Assembly (NCBI RefSeq): GCF_900116685.1
Contig: NZ_FPBL01000006.1
Location: 1 to 64,000 of the forward strand
Direction: 5' to 3'
Source: Nitrosomonas eutropha
GTDB taxonomy: Bacteria > Pseudomonadota > Gammaproteobacteria > Burkholderiales > Nitrosomonadaceae
Length of the DNA stretch: 64,000 nt
The notes under the pieces were generated by a model that worked only from the letters and a program-made list of their open reading frames with translations, searched no databases and had not been told where the DNA came from. Positions 35,000-45,886 of the stretch are shown one piece after another. Made by a program: the position numbers and the translations under genes. Within the stretch, counting starts at the first letter, position 1; each line of letters begins with the position of its first letter.

Positions 35000-37105
35000 A
35001 TGAAGAACCCGTTACTCGATTTTTCCACGTTGCCACATTATGAGGAAATCCGGAATGAACATATTGCACCAGCTATAGATGAGCTGTTGCGTGATTGCCG
35101 CGCAGTGATGAATGCGGTCAAGAATACATCAGAAGCTCCGGATTGGCAGGATTTTGTACAGCCAATGGTGGATGTGAATGAGCGTCTATCGCGTGCATGG
35201 GGGCAGGTGACACATTTGAACGCAGTCATGAATAATCCGGAATTGCGTGAAATCTATAATACCAATCTGCCGCGTGTTACGCAGTACTATGCCGGGTTAT
35301 CACAAGACCCGGTATTGTTTGAGAAATTTAAGCAGTTGCGAACAGATCCAGCGTTTAATAATTTGAGTCAGGCGCGCAGGAAAATTGTAGAAAACCAATT
35401 GCGGGATTTTCGGTTGGGCGGGGCTGAGTTACCACCTGAAGATAAAGCACGATTTATGCAAATTCAGGAAGAGCTGTCAGCATTGAGTGCAAAATTCAGT
35501 GACAACCTGCTTGATGCAACCAATGCATTTTCCCTGTTGATAGAAAATCGAGGTGAGCTGGCCGGAATCCCGGAAGATATATTGCAGGCAGCCAGTGAAG
35601 CAGCAGCTAAAGATACCTTAATCACTGTGCCGGGCTGGAAATTCACGCTACATGCTCCATCCTATCTGTCGATTATGCAGTACGCAGATAACCGCAGTTT
35701 GCGTGAACAGATGTACCGGGCATATACAACGCGAGCTAGTGAGCTTGAAGTCATTCCAGATCAGACTGGGGAGCGTGACAACATGCCTTTGATCGAACAG
35801 ATCCTGCGTTTGCGTCAGGAAGAAGCCAGCCTGCTAGGCTATGATTGCTATGCGCAGGTATCCCTTGCCCCCAAGATGGCAGAAACGCCACAGCAGGTGC
35901 TGGATTTTTTGAATGAACTGGCTACTAAAGCAAGACCCTATGCGGAAAGAGATCTGGCGGAACTACGTCAGTTTGCAGCTGATAAACTAAAGCTGACCCA
36001 ACTTGAGGCATGGGATATTGCCTATGTTAGTGAAAAGCTGCGGATCGAACGTTATGCTTTTTCTGATCAGGAAGTTAAGCAATATTTTCCGGAAAATAAG
36101 GTGTTGTCCGGTATGTTCGGGTTGGTGGAAACACTGTACGGCATACATATCAGTGAAGCAGAGCAGGCGCGTAATGTTCAGCGTTGGCACCAGGATGTAA
36201 GGTTTTTCGATATTGCTGACAGTGAAGGCAATGCGTTGGGGCAATTCTATCTGGATCTTTATGCGCGTCCTGGCAAGCGTGGAGGAGCGTGGATGGATGA
36301 TGCCGTAACACGGCGACGAATTGAAGTGCCGGAAATCGGTCGTTCTGAAATCCAGGTGCCGGTTGCTTACCTTACTTGTAATTTTTCTGCACCAGTGACG
36401 ATCAATGGCCATTTGCGCCCTGCGTTGTTTACGCATGATGAGGTCATTACACTGTTTCATGAGTTTGGCCATGGATTGCACCACTTGTTGACACAGATGG
36501 ATGAACTGGGGGTTTCCGGTATTAACGGCGTCGAGTGGGATGCGGTCGAGCTGCCAAGCCAGTTCATGGAGAACTTCTGCTGGGAATGGGAGGTGTTGCA
36601 CGATATGGCTGCACATGTGGAAACTGGTGATCCGTTACCACGCACGTTATTCGATAAAATGCTCGCAGCCAAGAATTTTCAGAGCGGTCTTCAAACTTTG
36701 CGTCAGATCGAATTTGCCTTGTTTGACATGCATCTGCACACTGATTTTGATCCACTGGGCAATGAGACCGTATTGCAGCGTCTGGATAAAATCCGTCAGC
36801 AGGTAGCAGTTATTATTCCGCCAGCCTTCCACCGGTTTCCGAGCAGCTTTGGACATATATTTGCTGGGGGTTATGCAGCCGGCTATTACAGCTATAAATG
36901 GGCAGAAGTATTGTCTGCCGATGCTTATAGTCTGTTTGAGGAAAATGGTGTCGGCCAAGTGGTTAATGCGAAGACCGGCGAGCGTTTCTGGCATGAAATT
37001 CTTGCTGTAGGCGGTAGCCGTCCTGCGCTTGAGTCATTTGTTGCGTTTCGCGGACGTGAGCCAAAAATTGATGCGCTGTTGCGCCATAATGGGATGGTAG
37101 TTTGA
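35000..37105 (+). CDS. prlC: Oligopeptidase A (M3 family)
   Basis: 701-aa cytoplasmic zinc peptidase that cleaves short peptides, including signal-peptide fragments. The zinc site F-H-E-F-G-H-G-L-H-H (near residue 485) and the downstream Glu region are intact, as is the C-terminal F-A-G-G-Y-A-A-G-Y-Y-S-Y-K-W motif that marks M3 enzymes. Length is normal. ATG at 35000 (MKNPLLDF) is chosen over a TTG six codons upstream, since OpdA proteins start with a similar N-P-L-L motif. No strong ribosome site. It separates the pyr genes from carAB. Confidence 0.93.
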   Translation: MKNPLLDFSTLPHYEEIRNEHIAPAIDELLRDCRAVMNAVKNTSEAPDWQDFVQPMVDVNERLSRAWGQVTHLNAVMNNPELREIYNTNLPRVTQYYAGLSQDPVLFEKFKQLRTDPAFNNLSQARRKIVENQLRDFRLGGAELPPEDKARFMQIQEELSALSAKFSDNLLDATNAFSLLIENRGELAGIPEDILQAASEAAAKDTLITVPGWKFTLHAPSYLSIMQYADNRSLREQMYRAYTTRASELEVIPDQTGERDNMPLIEQILRLRQEEASLLGYDCYAQVSLAPKMAETPQQVLDFLNELATKARPYAERDLAELRQFAADKLKLTQLEAWDIAYVSEKLRIERYAFSDQEVKQYFPENKVLSGMFGLVETLYGIHISEAEQARNVQRWHQDVRFFDIADSEGNALGQFYLDLYARPGKRGGAWMDDAVTRRRIEVPEIGRSEIQVPVAYLTCNFSAPVTINGHLRPALFTHDEVITLFHEFGHGLHHLLTQMDELGVSGINGVEWDAVELPSQFMENFCWEWEVLHDMAAHVETGDPLPRTLFDKMLAAKNFQSGLQTLRQIEFALFDMHLHTDFDPLGNETVLQRLDKIRQQVAVIIPPAFHRFPSSFGHIFAGGYAAGYYSYKWAEVLSADAYSLFEENGVGQVVNAKTGERFWHEILAVGGSRPALESFVAFRGREPKIDALLRHNGMVV

Positions 37106-37231
37106 GTAATTTTTGTATTTTTGGCGTGTTCAATATTGTTGCCAAATAATCTAGTAAGAAGCTTTGCCGAAAACAGTAGTGCTATTTCTTTGGCAGGTGG
37201 CGCGATACTCATGTAAAGGGTGAGTGGTTTC

Positions 37232-37260
37232 TGGAAAAGCTCCTGTATCTCATGTATAAT
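37232..37260 (+). promoter_or_regulatory. Candidate carAB promoter
   Basis: A perfect TATAAT (37255-37260) is preceded at 17 bases by TGGAAA (37232-37237, 4/6 match to TTGACA), about 80 bases before the carA GTG. It is the best promoter-like match in the 235-bp gap after prlC. Inferred from sequence only. Confidence 0.45.
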
Positions 37261-37340
37261 TAACTATAGCGGTGTGGGGCCAATTCGAGCCGCTTTTTTT
37301 CTGTCTGTCTGCATTTTGCTACAAATCATTGGGGAGTCTT

Positions 37341-38492
37341 GTGTCTAACCGTCCGCGCGCTGTACTCGTTTTGGCTGATGGTACTGTTTTTCATGGAGAC
37401 TCAATCGGTGCCGAAGGTGTGACTACTGGGGAAGTGGCCTTCAATACGGCCATGACCGGCTACCAGGAAATCCTTACCGATCCATCTTACTGTCGTCAGA
37501 TTGTTACACTGACTTATCCACATATTGGCAATACCGGTGTTAATGACGAAGATATTGAATCTACGATAGATTCCAGAGTCATTTATGCGGCAGGGTTGGT
37601 GATTCGAGATTTACCGCTCATTGCTAGCAGCTGGCGCAGTCGCCAATCATTGCCAGATTTTCTCAAGCAGCATAACGTTCCGGCTATTGCTGAGATCGAT
37701 ACTCGCAAGCTCACACGTATTTTAAGAATCAAGGGTGCTCAGGCGGGTTGCATCATGGCTGGCCATATCGATGAAGTCGAGGCTTTGCAACAGGCACGGG
37801 CTTTTCCCGGTCTGGCTGGAATGGATCTGGCGCGCGTGGTTAGCTGTAACCAATCATGGGAATTCAGTGAAGGTGAGTGGGCTCCGGAAACAGGTTGTCG
37901 AACTGCAAGTGAGAGTCAATACCAGGTTGCTGTGCTGGATTTTGGTGTCAAGCGTACGATTCTGCGTAAGCTGGTTGAGCGAGGCTGTCACGTTACTATT
38001 TATCCTGCCCAGACTAAGGTTGAGGAAATTCTTTCCACCCGGCCTGATGGGGTAGTACTTTCCAATGGCCCGGGTGATCCGGAGGCCTGTGATTATGCGA
38101 TCATTGCCACACGTGCGTTGCTGGAAAGCGAAATTCCTGTATTTGGAATCTGTCTGGGTCATCAGCTGATTGCTTTAGCGATTGGTGCTAAAACGATCAA
38201 GATGCGATTTGGTCATCATGGTGCTAATCACCCAGTGTTGGATGTTGATAGCGGCCGAGTGATGATTACCAGCCAGAATCACGGATTTGCAGTTGCTACT
38301 GACACCTTGCCTGCCAATGCGCGCGTTACTCATCGTTCGTTGTTCGACGGGAGTCTTCAGGGTTTTGAGCTGACAGATCATCCTGTTTTCTGTTTTCAAG
38401 GACATCCTGAAGCCAGCCCAGGACCTCAGGATGTTGATTATTTATTCAGTCGTTTCGTCAGTTGGATGGCGGAAAACAAGCAATCAGCCTGA
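37341..38492 (+). CDS. carA: Carbamoyl-phosphate synthase small subunit
   Basis: 383-aa glutaminase subunit that releases ammonia from glutamine for CarB. The N-terminal [10 protein letters not shown] and [11 protein letters not shown] motifs and the class I amidotransferase triad (G-I-C-L-G-H-Q with the nucleophile Cys; [11 protein letters not shown] with His and Glu) are intact. Start: GTG at 37341 has GGGGAG five bases upstream, and the longer frame from 37272 encodes an unrelated hydrophobic stretch. carB follows after 25 bases. Confidence 0.96.
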   Translation: MSNRPRAVLVLADGTVFHGDSIGAEGVTTGEVAFNTAMTGYQEILTDPSYCRQIVTLTYPHIGNTGVNDEDIESTIDSRVIYAAGLVIRDLPLIASSWRSRQSLPDFLKQHNVPAIAEIDTRKLTRILRIKGAQAGCIMAGHIDEVEALQQARAFPGLAGMDLARVVSCNQSWEFSEGEWAPETGCRTASESQYQVAVLDFGVKRTILRKLVERGCHVTIYPAQTKVEEILSTRPDGVVLSNGPGDPEACDYAIIATRALLESEIPVFGICLGHQLIALAIGAKTIKMRFGHHGANHPVLDVDSGRVMITSQNHGFAVATDTLPANARVTHRSLFDGSLQGFELTDHPVFCFQGHPEASPGPQDVDYLFSRFVSWMAENKQSA

Positions 38493-38517
38493 GTCATCAG
38501 AACAATCTTCTACTTAA

Positions 38518-41500
38518 ATGCCTAAGCGTACCGATCTGAAATCCATCCTCATTATTGGTGCCGGGCCGATTGTTATCGGTCAGGCATGTGAATTTGACTA
38601 TTCCGGTGTGCAGGCTTGCCGGGCATTACGAGAAGAAGGTTATCGTGTCATTCTGATTAATTCCAATCCGGCGACGATCATGACTGATCCGGAGTTGACC
38701 GATGCTACCTATATAGAGCCGATTACCTGGCAGGTAGTGGAAAAAGTAATCGAGATAGAACGACCGGATGCATTGCTGCCGACCATGGGTGGGCAAACTG
38801 CGCTCAATTGTGCCTTGGACCTGGTTCGGCATGGCGTGCTGGAAAAATATGGCGTGGTGCTTATTGGCGCTTCCCGTGAAGCCATTGATATGGCGGAGGA
38901 TCGTGAAAAATTCAAGCAGGCGATGACGCGGATAGGGTTGCAATCGGCGCGTTCAGCTATGGCGCACAGTATGGAAGAGGCTATGCGGGCGCAAGCAGTG
39001 ATTGGTTACCCGGTTATTATCCGACCTTCTTTTACGTTGGGGGGGAGTGGTGGCGGTATTGCCTATAATCGGGAGGAATTTGTAGAGATCTGTGAGCGTG
39101 GCTTGGAGGCTTCACCCACACGGGAATTGCTGATTGAAGAATCTGTTATCGGCTGGAAAGAATTTGAAATGGAAGTTATCCGTGACAAACAGGATAACTG
39201 CATCATTGTCTGTGCCATCGAGAATGTTGATCCTATGGGTGTTCATACGGGTGATTCGATCACTGTTGCGCCTGCCCAGACACTGACAGACAAAGAATAT
39301 CAGCGCATGCGTGATGCTTCCATTGCAGTGCTTAGGGAAATCGGAGTGGAAACGGGTGGTTCCAACGTCCAGTTTGCCATTAATCCTGAAAATGGAAATA
39401 TGCTTGTGATCGAAATGAATCCACGAGTATCACGTTCATCTGCGCTGGCTTCGAAAGCGACAGGTTTTCCTATTGCCAAGGTTGCAGCCAAGCTGGCGGT
39501 TGGCTATACACTTAATGAGCTGGGTAATGATATAGCGGATGGTGTTATTCCGGCCTCGTTTGAGCCAACTATTGATTATGTGGTGACCAAGGTGCCGTGT
39601 TTCGCGTTCGAGAAATTTCCACAGGCGAATGATCGTCTGACGACACAAATGAAATCAGTAGGTGAGGTCATGGCGATTGGCCGCACTTTTCAGGAATCAC
39701 TACAGAAGGCATTGCGTGGGCTGGAAACCGGCGTGGATGGACTAGATGAAAAAACTGCAGATATCGAGATCATTAAGGCTGAATTAAGCCACCCGGGGCC
39801 AGAGCGGTTATGGTATGTCGCTGATGCCTTCCGCTGCGATGTTCCTTTTGATGAAGTTCATGCGCTTACCCGAATTGATCCCTGGTTTTTGGTGCAAATT
39901 GAAGATCTAGTAAGGCAAGAGCAAGCACTTGCGGATAGGCAGCTGGCTACGCTAGACCGGAGTGAACTGCGCCAATTGAAGCGCAGTGGCTTCTCGGATC
40001 GGCGTTTAGCAGTGCTACTTGATACCAGCCAGAGCAAGGTGCGTGCCAGGCGACATCAGCTGGACTTACGCCCGGTCTACAAGCGAGTAGATACTTGTGC
40101 GGCCGAATTTGATACGCAGACAGCCTACATGTACTCAACCTATGAGGAGGAGTGCGAATCTCGCCCATCTGACAAAAAGAAAATTATGGTACTGGGTGGT
40201 GGGCCTAATCGTATCGGCCAGGGTATTGAATTTGATTATTGTTGTGTACATGCAGCCTTGGCATTGCGTGAAGATCAATATGAAACAATCATGATTAACT
40301 GTAATCCAGAAACCGTTTCAACAGATTATGATGTTTCGGATCGGCTATATTTTGAGCCTCTTACACTTGAAGATGTGCTGGAAATTGTGGCAGTAGAGAA
40401 GCCGTTTGGTGTCATTGTGCAATATGGTGGTCAGACTCCGCTGAAGCTGGCGCGTGAGCTAGAAGAAAATGAAGTGCCTATTATTGGTACGAGCCCGGAT
40501 ATGATTGACTGTGCAGAGGATCGTGAGCGATTCCAGGCGATGTTGCAGAGTCTTGGACTCAAGCAACCCCCTAATTTTACCGCACGCACGCCAGGAGCAG
40601 CTTTAGCAGCAGCGGATAACATTGGTTATCCGCTTGTCGTCAGGCCAAGCTATGTATTGGGTGGGCGCGCTATGGAAATTGTGCATGAGGCGCGTGATCT
40701 GGAGCGCTATATGCAGGAGGCTGTGAAGGTATCCAATGATTCACCTGTGTTGTTGGATCATTATCTTAACAATGCGATTGAGGTGGACGTTGATGCAATT
40801 TTTGATGGAGAAACCGTTCTGATAGGCGGGATTATGGAACATATTGAGCAGGCTGGCGTTCATTCTGGCGACTCTGCCTGTTCATTACCTCCTTTTAGTC
40901 TTTCCACTTCCCTGCAAGATGAGTTACGTAGGCAAACCGGGGCCATGGCACGTGCGCTGAATGTCAGAGGACTGATGAATATACAGTTCGCCATACAGGA
41001 TAATGTTGTATATGTACTGGAAGTTAACCCCAGAGCATCGCGCACAGTTCCCTTTGTTTCTAAAGCGACGGGTTTGCAGCTGGCTAAAATTGCAGCCCGT
41101 TGCATGGCGGGAAGAACATTGGCTGATCAGGGCATTACCAGAGAAGTTCACCCAACCTATTTTTCAGTAAAAGAGGCTGTTTTCCCATTTGTTAAGTTTT
41201 CAGGAGTCGATACCATACTTGGGCCGGAGATGAAATCAACTGGTGAGGTAATGGGGATCGGTAAAAACTTTGCAGAAGCATTTTTTAAATCACAGCTTGC
41301 AGCAGGTGTTCAATTACCTGTTTCAGGTAATGTGTTTATCAGTGTCAGGGATGGTGACAAGTCGGAGGTTGTTTCGATCGCTGCGAGATTGATCAAATTG
41401 GGATTTTTGATTTATGCTACGAAAGGTACGGCATACAGCCTATCTCAAGCTGGATTGTCAGTTGTGACTGTCAATAAAGTGGCTGAGGGTCGGCCGCATA

Positions 41501-41715
41501 TTGTAGATATGATCAAGAATGGTGAAATCTCTCTAATCCTCAATACGGTCTCCAATAAGAGGAGTGCTGTGCGTGATTCGTATTCAATTCGGCGTGCCGC
41601 CTTGCAGGCCAGAACGACTTATTACACAACGGTTGCTGGTGCGCGTGCTGCCTGTACAGGCATGGCAAGCTGCCAGGAGTTGCGGGTTTATCGTTTGCAA
41701 AATCTTGTCTCCTAG
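38518..41715 (+). CDS. carB: Carbamoyl-phosphate synthase large subunit
   Basis: 1065 aa. Makes carbamoyl phosphate from bicarbonate, ammonia and 2 ATP for pyrimidines and arginine. Two homologous ATP-grasp halves are visible ([14 protein letters not shown] near 15 and [13 protein letters not shown] near 561), each with its E-x-N-P-R-x-S-R motif, then a C-terminal MGS-like regulatory domain. Length is normal. The N-terminus [13 protein letters not shown] is textbook. Paired with carA, and greA follows after 176 bases. Confidence 0.97.
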   Translation: MPKRTDLKSILIIGAGPIVIGQACEFDYSGVQACRALREEGYRVILINSNPATIMTDPELTDATYIEPITWQVVEKVIEIERPDALLPTMGGQTALNCALDLVRHGVLEKYGVVLIGASREAIDMAEDREKFKQAMTRIGLQSARSAMAHSMEEAMRAQAVIGYPVIIRPSFTLGGSGGGIAYNREEFVEICERGLEASPTRELLIEESVIGWKEFEMEVIRDKQDNCIIVCAIENVDPMGVHTGDSITVAPAQTLTDKEYQRMRDASIAVLREIGVETGGSNVQFAINPENGNMLVIEMNPRVSRSSALASKATGFPIAKVAAKLAVGYTLNELGNDIADGVIPASFEPTIDYVVTKVPCFAFEKFPQANDRLTTQMKSVGEVMAIGRTFQESLQKALRGLETGVDGLDEKTADIEIIKAELSHPGPERLWYVADAFRCDVPFDEVHALTRIDPWFLVQIEDLVRQEQALADRQLATLDRSELRQLKRSGFSDRRLAVLLDTSQSKVRARRHQLDLRPVYKRVDTCAAEFDTQTAYMYSTYEEECESRPSDKKKIMVLGGGPNRIGQGIEFDYCCVHAALALREDQYETIMINCNPETVSTDYDVSDRLYFEPLTLEDVLEIVAVEKPFGVIVQYGGQTPLKLARELEENEVPIIGTSPDMIDCAEDRERFQAMLQSLGLKQPPNFTARTPGAALAAADNIGYPLVVRPSYVLGGRAMEIVHEARDLERYMQEAVKVSNDSPVLLDHYLNNAIEVDVDAIFDGETVLIGGIMEHIEQAGVHSGDSACSLPPFSLSTSLQDELRRQTGAMARALNVRGLMNIQFAIQDNVVYVLEVNPRASRTVPFVSKATGLQLAKIAARCMAGRTLADQGITREVHPTYFSVKEAVFPFVKFSGVDTILGPEMKSTGEVMGIGKNFAEAFFKSQLAAGVQLPVSGNVFISVRDGDKSEVVSIAARLIKLGFLIYATKGTAYSLSQAGLSVVTVNKVAEGRPHIVDMIKNGEISLILNTVSNKRSAVRDSYSIRRAALQARTTYYTTVAGARAACTGMASCQELRVYRLQNLVS

Positions 41716-41891
41716 GCAACAATACTTCTTGAAGTTTTACGAATTCCTGCTTAAAGTTATTTCTGGTAATTAATCCCTTACTTCTTCAATCAGATGTGGC
41801 TAGGTATTCTTAATTCGTAACATTAAAAAGATTTGTTGTTATTTAACAGATTCTGTTTTTTATTGTTTTTCATAGAAAGAGAAATTAAGTT

Positions 41892-42368
41892 ATGAATGCT
41901 ATTCCAATTACGCAATCTGGTGCAGAGAAGTTGCGTGCTGAGTTGCATGAAATGAAGACAGTTCATCGTCCTGCAATAATTGCTGCTATTGCAGAAGCTC
42001 GTTCCCATGGAGATTTGTCCGAGAATGCTGAATATGATGCTGCAAAAGAAAAACAGGGATTCATAGAAGGGCGTATTGCGGAGTTGGAAAGTAAGCTATC
42101 TAATGCCCAGATTATTAATCCTGCAGCATTGAATGCAGATGGTGCATGTGTATTTGGTGCAACTGTTGATCTCGTGGATCTGGATACTAATACGGCAGTT
42201 ACCTATCAGGTTGTAGGAGATGATGAAGCTGATATCAAGGAAGGTAAGATTTCTATCAGCTCTCCTATTGCACGGGCATTAATTGGTAAATATGCGGGAG
42301 ATGTGGCTGAAGTTCAAGCTCCTGGTGGCATCCGGGAATATGAAATATTGGATGTTAAATATATTTGA
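41892..42368 (+). CDS. greA: Transcription elongation factor GreA
   Basis: 158 aa. Rescues backtracked RNA polymerase by stimulating transcript cleavage. The N-terminal coiled coil carries the acidic tip [16 protein letters not shown], followed by the FKBP-like domain with [12 protein letters not shown]. Length is exact for the family. ATG at 41892 has AGAGAAA in front. The position after carAB is common in proteobacteria. It converges on the transpeptidase gene with only 14 bases between. Confidence 0.97.
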   Translation: MNAIPITQSGAEKLRAELHEMKTVHRPAIIAAIAEARSHGDLSENAEYDAAKEKQGFIEGRIAELESKLSNAQIINPAALNADGACVFGATVDLVDLDTNTAVTYQVVGDDEADIKEGKISISSPIARALIGKYAGDVAEVQAPGGIREYEILDVKYI

Positions 42369-42382
42369 GTATCAATCTCTTG

Positions 42383-43354
42383 TTAATCCTCAGAAATTAA
42401 GGTGGGTATGCCATCTCTGGCTTGAATTGCTGACTCCAGAGCTTGCTGGTTGATTCTGATATTCCGTGTCATTCTACCATCAGTATCCTTGGATGTTCTT
42501 TCGAAGAATTCCAAAATTGTGCGATGGATTTCTTGTTTAAAGTCGAGAGGTGCAATATTTTCCTCCTCCAATGGTGGGTGAAGCTCGATGTATAAGAGAT
42601 CACCCTGCCATCCCAATTTGATCGGCTGATTGACTATTTGTACCGGCGTACCCGTAGGAATAAGATTAAACAGTTCCTCGATATCTTCCGGATATAGACG
42701 CATGCAGCCGTGTGTGACACGCATCCCTACACCAAGCGGCTTGTTGGTGCCGTGGATGAGATATCCGGGCAAGCCCAGATAGAGTGCGTATTTCCCGAGA
42801 GGGTTGTCCGGTCCGGCTGGAACGACATCCAATAACGGAGGCCTGCCTTCCTCTATTGCCTCTTTCCGGAGTGATTGGGGGGGAGTCCATGTAGGATCTT
42901 TTTGTTTTCTGACGATAGTGGTTTTACCCAGCGGTGTGTTCCAATCCATTCTGCCAATACTGACAGGATGAGTAATAATTTCCGGTTTTTGCCCTTTTAT
43001 TAGTTTGGGGAAATAATAAAGCCGCATTTCCGGTAGATTTATTACAAGCCCGGTACGTTCAGCCTGAGGAATGATAAAGCGCAGTGGCAAAATAACTTTT
43101 TCCCCTTCTTCAGGCAGCCAGCGATTTACATTGGGGTTGGCCAGCATCATTTCATCCTGGCCAATGTCATAACGACGTGCCACATCAAGTAATGTTTCAG
43201 AACGACTGGCTGTAACTGTCTGAATTTGCCCAAAAATGTCTATGTCATCGGGTGGGCGTACCCAGCTGTCAGCATAAACACAAGGCATAAGTAACAACAT
43301 CATGAGCAGCAGCAATGAGCTGATCCTAAGTGTCTGTATATTTTGTTGTTTCAT
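42383..43354 (-). CDS. L,D-transpeptidase (YkuD/ErfK type) with LysM-like region
   Basis: 323 aa with a signal peptide (about 1-28, ending C-V-Y-A-D), so periplasmic. A LysM-like segment (about 48-88, S-E-T-L-L-D-V-A-R-R-Y-D-I-G) precedes the YkuD catalytic domain with H-G-T-N-K-P and T-H-G-C-M-R-L, in which Cys is the nucleophile. It should make 3-3 cross-links in peptidoglycan or attach proteins to it. Resembles E. coli ErfK/YbiS. A Cys at the signal-peptide end lacks a proper lipobox. Monocistronic by layout. Confidence 0.92.
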   Translation of the reverse strand: MKQQNIQTLRISSLLLLMMLLLMPCVYADSWVRPPDDIDIFGQIQTVTASRSETLLDVARRYDIGQDEMMLANPNVNRWLPEEGEKVILPLRFIIPQAERTGLVINLPEMRLYYFPKLIKGQKPEIITHPVSIGRMDWNTPLGKTTIVRKQKDPTWTPPQSLRKEAIEEGRPPLLDVVPAGPDNPLGKYALYLGLPGYLIHGTNKPLGVGMRVTHGCMRLYPEDIEELFNLIPTGTPVQIVNQPIKLGWQGDLLYIELHPPLEEENIAPLDFKQEIHRTILEFFERTSKDTDGRMTRNIRINQQALESAIQARDGIPTLISED

Positions 43355-43621
43355 TTTATGTCGTGTTGTTTACCTGATGGTCATAGCATCATCAAGTCTA
43401 TTTCCGTTTTAATAGCAGGTCGGTTATTTTACCTGCGTCTAAATATTTAAAAGTATTAGTTGTAAGAATTTATGACATTGTCTATATGATATTCGCGAGA
43501 ATACTACAAATGAGTATGTACAGATGTATCTGTTTAACGTTGATGAATCACAGAAAGTATGGCTATTTAAGGAATTTTTAACCAAGTTCTTTGCAAAACA
43601 CTACAGAAAAATTCTGTGAGG

Positions 43622-43720
43622 AATGGTCACTATGGACGGATCTGTGATGTTGCGCTTGTTGTGAATTTATTGCCTTCGTGCAGTAGCTGCCCCATCCCGT
43701 AGAACACAGTGTGTGACCAT
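43622..43720. repeat. Spaced inverted repeat in a 623-bp gene-free gap
   Basis: ATGGTCAC (43622-43629) and GTGACCAT (43713-43720) are perfect inverted copies 83 bases apart. The gap (43355-43977) separates the transpeptidase from the lipid operon. Its other visible features are a CAACAC/GTGTTG hairpin near 43784-43803 and the promoter-like pair at 43806-43832. I find no convincing gene there. Confidence 0.3.
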
Positions 43721-43805
43721 TTAGATGAATTGAGTAAGCATGCTGTATAAACGTTTATTTTAGAAGTGACTGTTGCTATAAAGCAACACTAAACTTGGTG
43801 TTGTC

Positions 43806-43832
43806 TTGACAGTTAAACAGCGCTTCTATAAG
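43806..43832 (+). promoter_or_regulatory. Candidate promoter of the lipid operon
   Basis: A perfect TTGACA (43806-43811) is followed after 15 bases by TATAAG (43827-43832), about 145 bases before the TTG start at 43978. The spacing is short of the ideal 17. It is preceded by a small hairpin (CAACAC/GTGTTG). Inferred from sequence only. Confidence 0.35.
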
Positions 43833-43977
43833 CTCGCAGCCCATACATATCATGAAGTGAATACGGTGCGTGGAGCAAGGTAGGCTTTTGATTATCTTGG
43901 CTAAAACTGATTAACTCTTAATGCGCGCATTTGATCTATTCAGCAAATTGGCCATAAAATATTTCTAGGGGAAGATT

Positions 43978-45804
43978 TTGAGTTCGATAATAGCCAAGTT
44001 GGATGTTCCGCCAGCGCAAGAAGGTAATTCCCTATCTTCCGAAGCAAGTGTTGTTTCGGCAACGCCCACAATTAATTTGTTGAGCCAGAGACGAGCTGAT
44101 TTTACAACATTGGTGGAGTCGCTTGAGTATGCGGCACAAGGAGAAACCGGACATAACTTCTATGACGCAAAAGGTAATCTCAAGTCTGTACTTACATACA
44201 AAGATTTATGCGCCAATGCAAAAATAATTGCAAGACGGCTGTCTGGCCTTGGGTTGGCACGCAACAGCCGCGTTGCTCTTGTTGCCGATACTACTCCGGA
44301 GTTTGTTGAGCTGTTTTTTGCCTGTCGGTTTGCGGGCCTTGTTCCATTCGCTATGCCGGTACCCGTTAATCTTGGTAGCCGTGCGATTTATGTACAGCAG
44401 TTAAAAGGAATGCTTGAGGGCAGCGGGGCAAGCGTTGCAATAGCTAATCTTGATTTTATTGAGTTTCTCAATGAGGTGGTTGGGAGTCTGGGAAGCAGTG
44501 AACTCAAATGGAGTGGCACGCCTGAGCAATTGAATCTACTGCCTGAAGCTGATGTGGCGCTTTCTCCAAATGCCCCGGATGAAACGGCTTATCTGCAATT
44601 TACTTCCGGTAGTACTCGTTTGCCGAGAGGAGTAGTCATTACTGAGCGAGCTTTAATGACTAATCTGCGTGGTATTGTTTGCAATGGCCTTGATGTGAGA
44701 CCCGGTGATCGATGCGCTTCGTGGCTGCCTTTTTACCATGACATGGGTTTGGTTGGCTTAGTGTTGGCTCCTTTGGCTGCCCAGTTATCCGTTGATTATC
44801 TGGCAACCCGGGATTTTGCTGTTCGTCCTTTGCAATGGCTTAAATTAATCAGTCGTAATCGCTGTACTATTGCCTTTAGTCAGCCTTTTGGTCTCAAGTT
44901 ATGCACTTTGCGTGCGCGCGTTTCTGATTTAATAGATCTAGATTTAAGTTGCTGGCGTGCCGCTGGTGTTGGGGCTGAGATGATCCGGCTCGATACATTG
45001 AAAAGTTTTTCGGCTAAGTTTTCAGCAGCAGGATTTAATGAAGATGCTTTCTTGCCTTGCTATGGTCTGGCTGAATCTACTTTGGCTGTGTCTTTCCCTG
45101 ATATCAATCAGGGAGTAAAAAGTTTACGTGTGGATGCCAAGACTTTGATCGAAAAAAAGATAGCAGTAAGAGTTCAGGCAGATGGCAGGAAATTTAATGA
45201 GTTTGTGAATTGTGGACGTCCGTTGCCAGGCCATGAAATCAGAGTTGTCGATGACGCTGATCAGGAGGTGCCTCATTTGATGGTGGGTAGTATTCTAGTC
45301 AAAGGGGGAAGTGTGATGAACGGCTATTTTAATAATACAGAAGAGACTGCCAGAGCTATCAGATCAGATGGATGGTTAGATACTGGAGATATTGGTTTTT
45401 TGTTTGAAGGTGATTTATATATCACAGGGCGACGAACAGATGTCATTATTGTTAATGGTAGAAATATTCGAGCGCAGGATGTGGAAGAGTTGGCTGAACA
45501 GCAGCCGGAAGTCAGAACCCGTGAAGCTTCTGCTTTTGGAATCAATAATGAAGATGGCTCGACGTCAGTCGTTTTGGTGGTGGAATGCAGACTGGCTTCA
45601 GCAGTAGATCGACAAGCACTCATTAACAGGCTTCAGCAGATGGTATATATGGCATTTGGGGTAAGTTGCCTGGTTGAGCTGGTGTCTCCACATACTTTGC
45701 CACGAACATCTTCAGGAAAGTTATCACGCTTTGCGGCACGGCAGGGGTTTTTGCGGCGTACAAATATGGAACAGCCTGCTACTACCAGTTATACAGTCGG
45801 CTAA
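43978..45804 (+). CDS. Fatty-acyl-AMP ligase / acyl-ACP synthetase
   Basis: 608 aa of the ANL adenylating family, closest in style to FAALs. The AMP-binding core motif L-Q-F-T-S-G-S-T-R-L-P-R-G-V-V (near 220), the W-L-P-F-Y-H-D-M-G-L-V-G segment, P-C-Y-G-L-A-E-S-T-L-A and W-L-D-T-G-D-I-G-F are present. It would activate a fatty acid as acyl-AMP and pass it to an acyl carrier protein, most likely the one encoded at 46958. The start is TTG at 43978 behind AGGGGAAG. First gene of a run FAAL-reductase-ACP-SPT-like. A role in making sphingoid-type lipid is inferred from that set. Confidence 0.88.
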   Translation: MSSIIAKLDVPPAQEGNSLSSEASVVSATPTINLLSQRRADFTTLVESLEYAAQGETGHNFYDAKGNLKSVLTYKDLCANAKIIARRLSGLGLARNSRVALVADTTPEFVELFFACRFAGLVPFAMPVPVNLGSRAIYVQQLKGMLEGSGASVAIANLDFIEFLNEVVGSLGSSELKWSGTPEQLNLLPEADVALSPNAPDETAYLQFTSGSTRLPRGVVITERALMTNLRGIVCNGLDVRPGDRCASWLPFYHDMGLVGLVLAPLAAQLSVDYLATRDFAVRPLQWLKLISRNRCTIAFSQPFGLKLCTLRARVSDLIDLDLSCWRAAGVGAEMIRLDTLKSFSAKFSAAGFNEDAFLPCYGLAESTLAVSFPDINQGVKSLRVDAKTLIEKKIAVRVQADGRKFNEFVNCGRPLPGHEIRVVDDADQEVPHLMVGSILVKGGSVMNGYFNNTEETARAIRSDGWLDTGDIGFLFEGDLYITGRRTDVIIVNGRNIRAQDVEELAEQQPEVRTREASAFGINNEDGSTSVVLVVECRLASAVDRQALINRLQQMVYMAFGVSCLVELVSPHTLPRTSSGKLSRFAARQGFLRRTNMEQPATTSYTVG

Positions 45805-45886
45805 TAGCTGGTTCTTCATCAGTAAAATCTGCTTATTTATTTAGGGGAAGGAGTCAAAGGGTTTCTTCTCGCATCCGGTGGCTTTT

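Noticed and set aside
35987-36616. 209-aa minus-strand open frame within prlC
   Set aside because: Overlaps the conserved zinc-site region of prlC and shows no family features.
37272-37340. Longer CarA start
   Set aside because: The extra residues are unrelated to CarA and the GTG at 37341 has a strong ribosome site.
41840-41865. Terminator before greA (AACAGA/TCTGTT with T-run)
   Set aside because: The arms leave almost no loop and it lies in the leader of greA, so a functional terminator is not supported.
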